This document shows, in pieces, positions 5,317 through 6,646 of a stretch of 6,646 nucleotides of DNA (the stretch's first letter is position 1; every line of letters begins with the position of its first letter). Made by a program: the position numbers and the translations under genes. Source of the DNA: Paramuribaculum sp. Lineage in GTDB: Bacteria > Bacteroidota > Bacteroidia > Bacteroidales > Muribaculaceae. Location: contig JAIDKJ010000108.1 in assembly GCA_029051835.1 (NCBI GenBank), forward strand, positions 1 to 6,646. Direction: 5' to 3'. The notes below the pieces were generated by a model, which was not told the origin of the DNA, searched no databases, and worked only from the letters and a program-made list of their open reading frames with translations.

Positions 5317-6438
5317 TTCGCCCTCGACGCTCCAGGATATCAGCGCGCGGTTGAGGTCTTCCGACGGCTCTCCGTCCGAGCCGAGCGTTTCATCTTCGCT
5401 GACTATTGAGTAATAGCGGCCGTTGCTGATAAACGGATAGTTGGTAATGTGTATGGTGCGTCCGTCGTGCGGTATAAGCAGTCCGGCGTCCTCGTCGCTG
5501 TAGCTGAACGAACGTCGTGCTATCAGTTTGCCGCTTTTGCGCGAATAGGTGTCGAAATAGTTACGGCCGCCGTAGGCGTATTCCACAGTGAAGCGCGGAC
5601 CGTCGTTGATAAACCGCAAAAACTCTATATAACCCTGACGCTCCCTATCCGCCTGTTCGTAATCGGTGCGTCCGATGTAGACTTTGTGCTCCACTTCAGG
5701 CGTGAGCGCCTTGGCTCCGCGCGATAGCACGGCCACCGGCTGCATCTCGCCCGGAACGAGAGAATATACCGTGTCGACTATGTTGATCATTGACTCTTTG
5801 TCGGACTGGTTGAAGGCGATGGAGATCCATCTCGGCTCGTAATTTTTTATTACGAGAGTGTCGACAGGCGTCATTCGGTCGTCGTACTGGTAGATATGCA
5901 GATCTCCGTCGAAGGCGTCGGTTTCATGTATGCCGCGTTCGGCCGATCCGATCGGCAGAGCGCCGCCATGCTTGCTGCTCATGTTGTAGCTTTTGATGTA
6001 GCGGTCGTCGGTGGTGTAACGATGAGCCTTGTCTGACAGCAGTATGATCTCGGAGCGTTCAGGAATTGTCACTACCCCTCTGATCCAGCGGTATTCGCCC
6101 GGTCCCTGGCCTATGTGGCGTATGGAGCGGATGAGATGGCCGTCGTTGGCGTCGAAAAGGAGCAGACGGGAGTTGTCGCCCATCGCTGTCATGTCGTGGA
6201 CTATCACTGTGTCGCCGATCACTCCCTGTATCTGAGCGTATTCCCCAAGCAGAGCTTCGGTAGCCGTGTCGAGCAGCGCATATCTGACATCTTTTAAGCT
6301 GGTTTCATCGAAGTCGGGACGGTCGATATCGGCAAGCATGTCGATTTGCAGCATTTCTGTATTGTCGGACTGCGACGAGGATGTGCATCCGGCTGTCAGC
6401 GCTATGATGGCACCGGCGATAAATTTGGCTGTTTTCAT
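5314..6438 (-). CDS. 6-bladed beta-propeller lipoprotein
   Basis: The 374-residue product begins with a lipoprotein signal peptide: Lys2 and Lys5, a hydrophobic stretch, then LTAGC with the acylated Cys at 18. The -3 residue is Thr rather than the usual Leu. The mature part starts with a Ser-rich linker (CTSSSQSDN) without the run of acidic residues that marks surface export in some Bacteroidetes, so an inner-leaflet periplasmic location is slightly favoured. The diagnostic motif GQGPGEY (110-116), followed by a strand pair, is typical of the Bacteroidetes 6-bladed beta-propeller family (Pfam PF17170). Repeated beta blades fit the rest of the sequence, such as RLLLFDANDGHLIRSIRHIG and DTYSRKSGKLIARRSF. 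Members are often found in paralogous sets and have no assigned biochemical role; binding of a ligand or partner at the propeller face is inferred. It is monocistronic in view, with its own promoter about 75 bases upstream. Confidence 0.85.
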   Translation of the reverse strand: MKTAKFIAGAIIALTAGCTSSSQSDNTEMLQIDMLADIDRPDFDETSLKDVRYALLDTATEALLGEYAQIQGVIGDTVIVHDMTAMGDNSRLLLFDANDGHLIRSIRHIGQGPGEYRWIRGVVTIPERSEIILLSDKAHRYTTDDRYIKSYNMSSKHGGALPIGSAERGIHETDAFDGDLHIYQYDDRMTPVDTLVIKNYEPRWISIAFNQSDKESMINIVDTVYSLVPGEMQPVAVLSRGAKALTPEVEHKVYIGRTDYEQADRERQGYIEFLRFINDGPRFTVEYAYGGRNYFDTYSRKSGKLIARRSFSYSDEDAGLLIPHDGRTIHITNYPFISNGRYYSIVSEDETLGSDGEPSEDLNRALISWSVEGE

Positions 6439-6512
6439 GTAGTTGTATCGTGAGTGATATTGAATTGCAATTAATAGACGTATCGGTGATGCGATCTGTT
6501 ACATCGATTTTG

Positions 6513-6543
6513 CAAAAATACTGTTTTTTAGACTGGATGCAAA
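6513..6543 (-). promoter_or_regulatory. Bacteroidetes-type promoter of the propeller lipoprotein
   Basis: Read on the minus strand, a -33 box TTTG (6543-6540) and a -7 box TATTTTTG (6520-6513, matching TAnnTTTG) are separated by 19 bp. Transcription would begin near 6505-6508, giving a leader of roughly 70 bases. The leader contains the perfect palindrome AATTGCAATT (6463-6472), which could be a regulator-binding site but is short enough to be chance. Confidence 0.75.
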
Positions 6544-6570
6544 ATTCATGATGAACTATCCGGCAAATTG

Positions 6571-6602
6571 CTTGTGCGGAAGACGAAAGTTGGCTATATT
6601 TG
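6571..6602 (+). promoter_or_regulatory. Possible divergent promoter for a gene beyond the right edge
   Basis: CTTG (6571-6574, one mismatch to TTTG), a 20-bp spacer and TATATTTG (6595-6602, matching TAnnTTTG) form a plus-strand promoter candidate divergent from the lipoprotein promoter. ATG codons downstream at 6620 and 6626 (one frame) and 6633 (another) could start a gene running off the window, but fewer than 10 codons are visible, so no coding call is made. Confidence 0.45.
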
Positions 6603-6646
6603 GAGTCGTCAAGCCGAGGATGGTCATGAATCATGCCGTTCAGGCT

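Noticed and set aside
6305..6634. Minus-strand open frame of about 109 codons upstream of the propeller lipoprotein
   Set aside because: It overlaps the lipoprotein's N-terminal coding region in another frame and covers its promoter; composition does not look coding.
1..6646. CRISPR arrays, tRNA genes, insertion sequences or tandem repeats
   Set aside because: No regularly spaced repeats, cloverleaf-like segments, transposase-like proteins or terminal inverted repeats were seen on either strand by eye.

Overview
The window reads as chromosomal DNA of a fairly GC-rich member of the Bacteroidales, plausibly a gut lineage such as Muribaculaceae; the family-level placement is a guess. Support comes from the gene content: a SecG with the KSKGGGL/NQIMG core, a SusE-era-style lipoprotein of the 6-bladed propeller type with a GQGPGEY motif, and an rbfA followed by a LolC/LolE-type permease. 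It also comes from promoters of the Bacteroidetes form (TTTG, 19-20 bp, TAnnTTTG) and the absence of Shine-Dalgarno sequences. There are no tRNA or rRNA genes, CRISPR arrays, insertion sequences or phage genes.

Layout. Bases 3-374 hold secG, closed by a textbook intrinsic terminator (458-503). A 100-base leader with competing hairpins precedes rbfA (607-984), which is followed after 41 bases by a LolC/LolE-like permease (1026-2249). A clear promoter (2287-2318) then drives argR (2338-2868), which overlaps an argC homologue (2861-3799) by 8 bases. A spacer of about 150 bases carries a weak terminator and a long GC-rich hairpin without a U-tract. After it comes a signal-peptide-bearing outer-membrane porin, probably DcaP-like (3949-5277). 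It converges on a minus-strand 6-bladed beta-propeller lipoprotein (5314-6438), which has its own good promoter (6513-6543). The right edge carries a possible plus-strand promoter for a gene that lies mostly outside the window.

How the genes relate. The left half is envelope and ribosome housekeeping: Sec translocation, 30S maturation and lipoprotein sorting. The right half is cell-surface function: a porin and a lipoprotein, which need not be connected.

The most unusual part is the argR-argC pair. The ArgC homologue is intact over its whole length, but the NPGC loop that carries the catalytic cysteine reads VPGP (Pro135). The HxH catalytic-histidine region reads HEE, and the Gly-rich cofactor loop and the substrate loop are also altered. 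The ArgR partner has Ala-Asp (131-132) where the arginine-binding Asp-Asp pair (E. coli Asp128-Asp129) is expected. Together they look like a repurposed or relaxed regulator/pseudoenzyme pair rather than ordinary arginine-biosynthesis genes. The substitutions can be read directly; the functional consequence is inferred.
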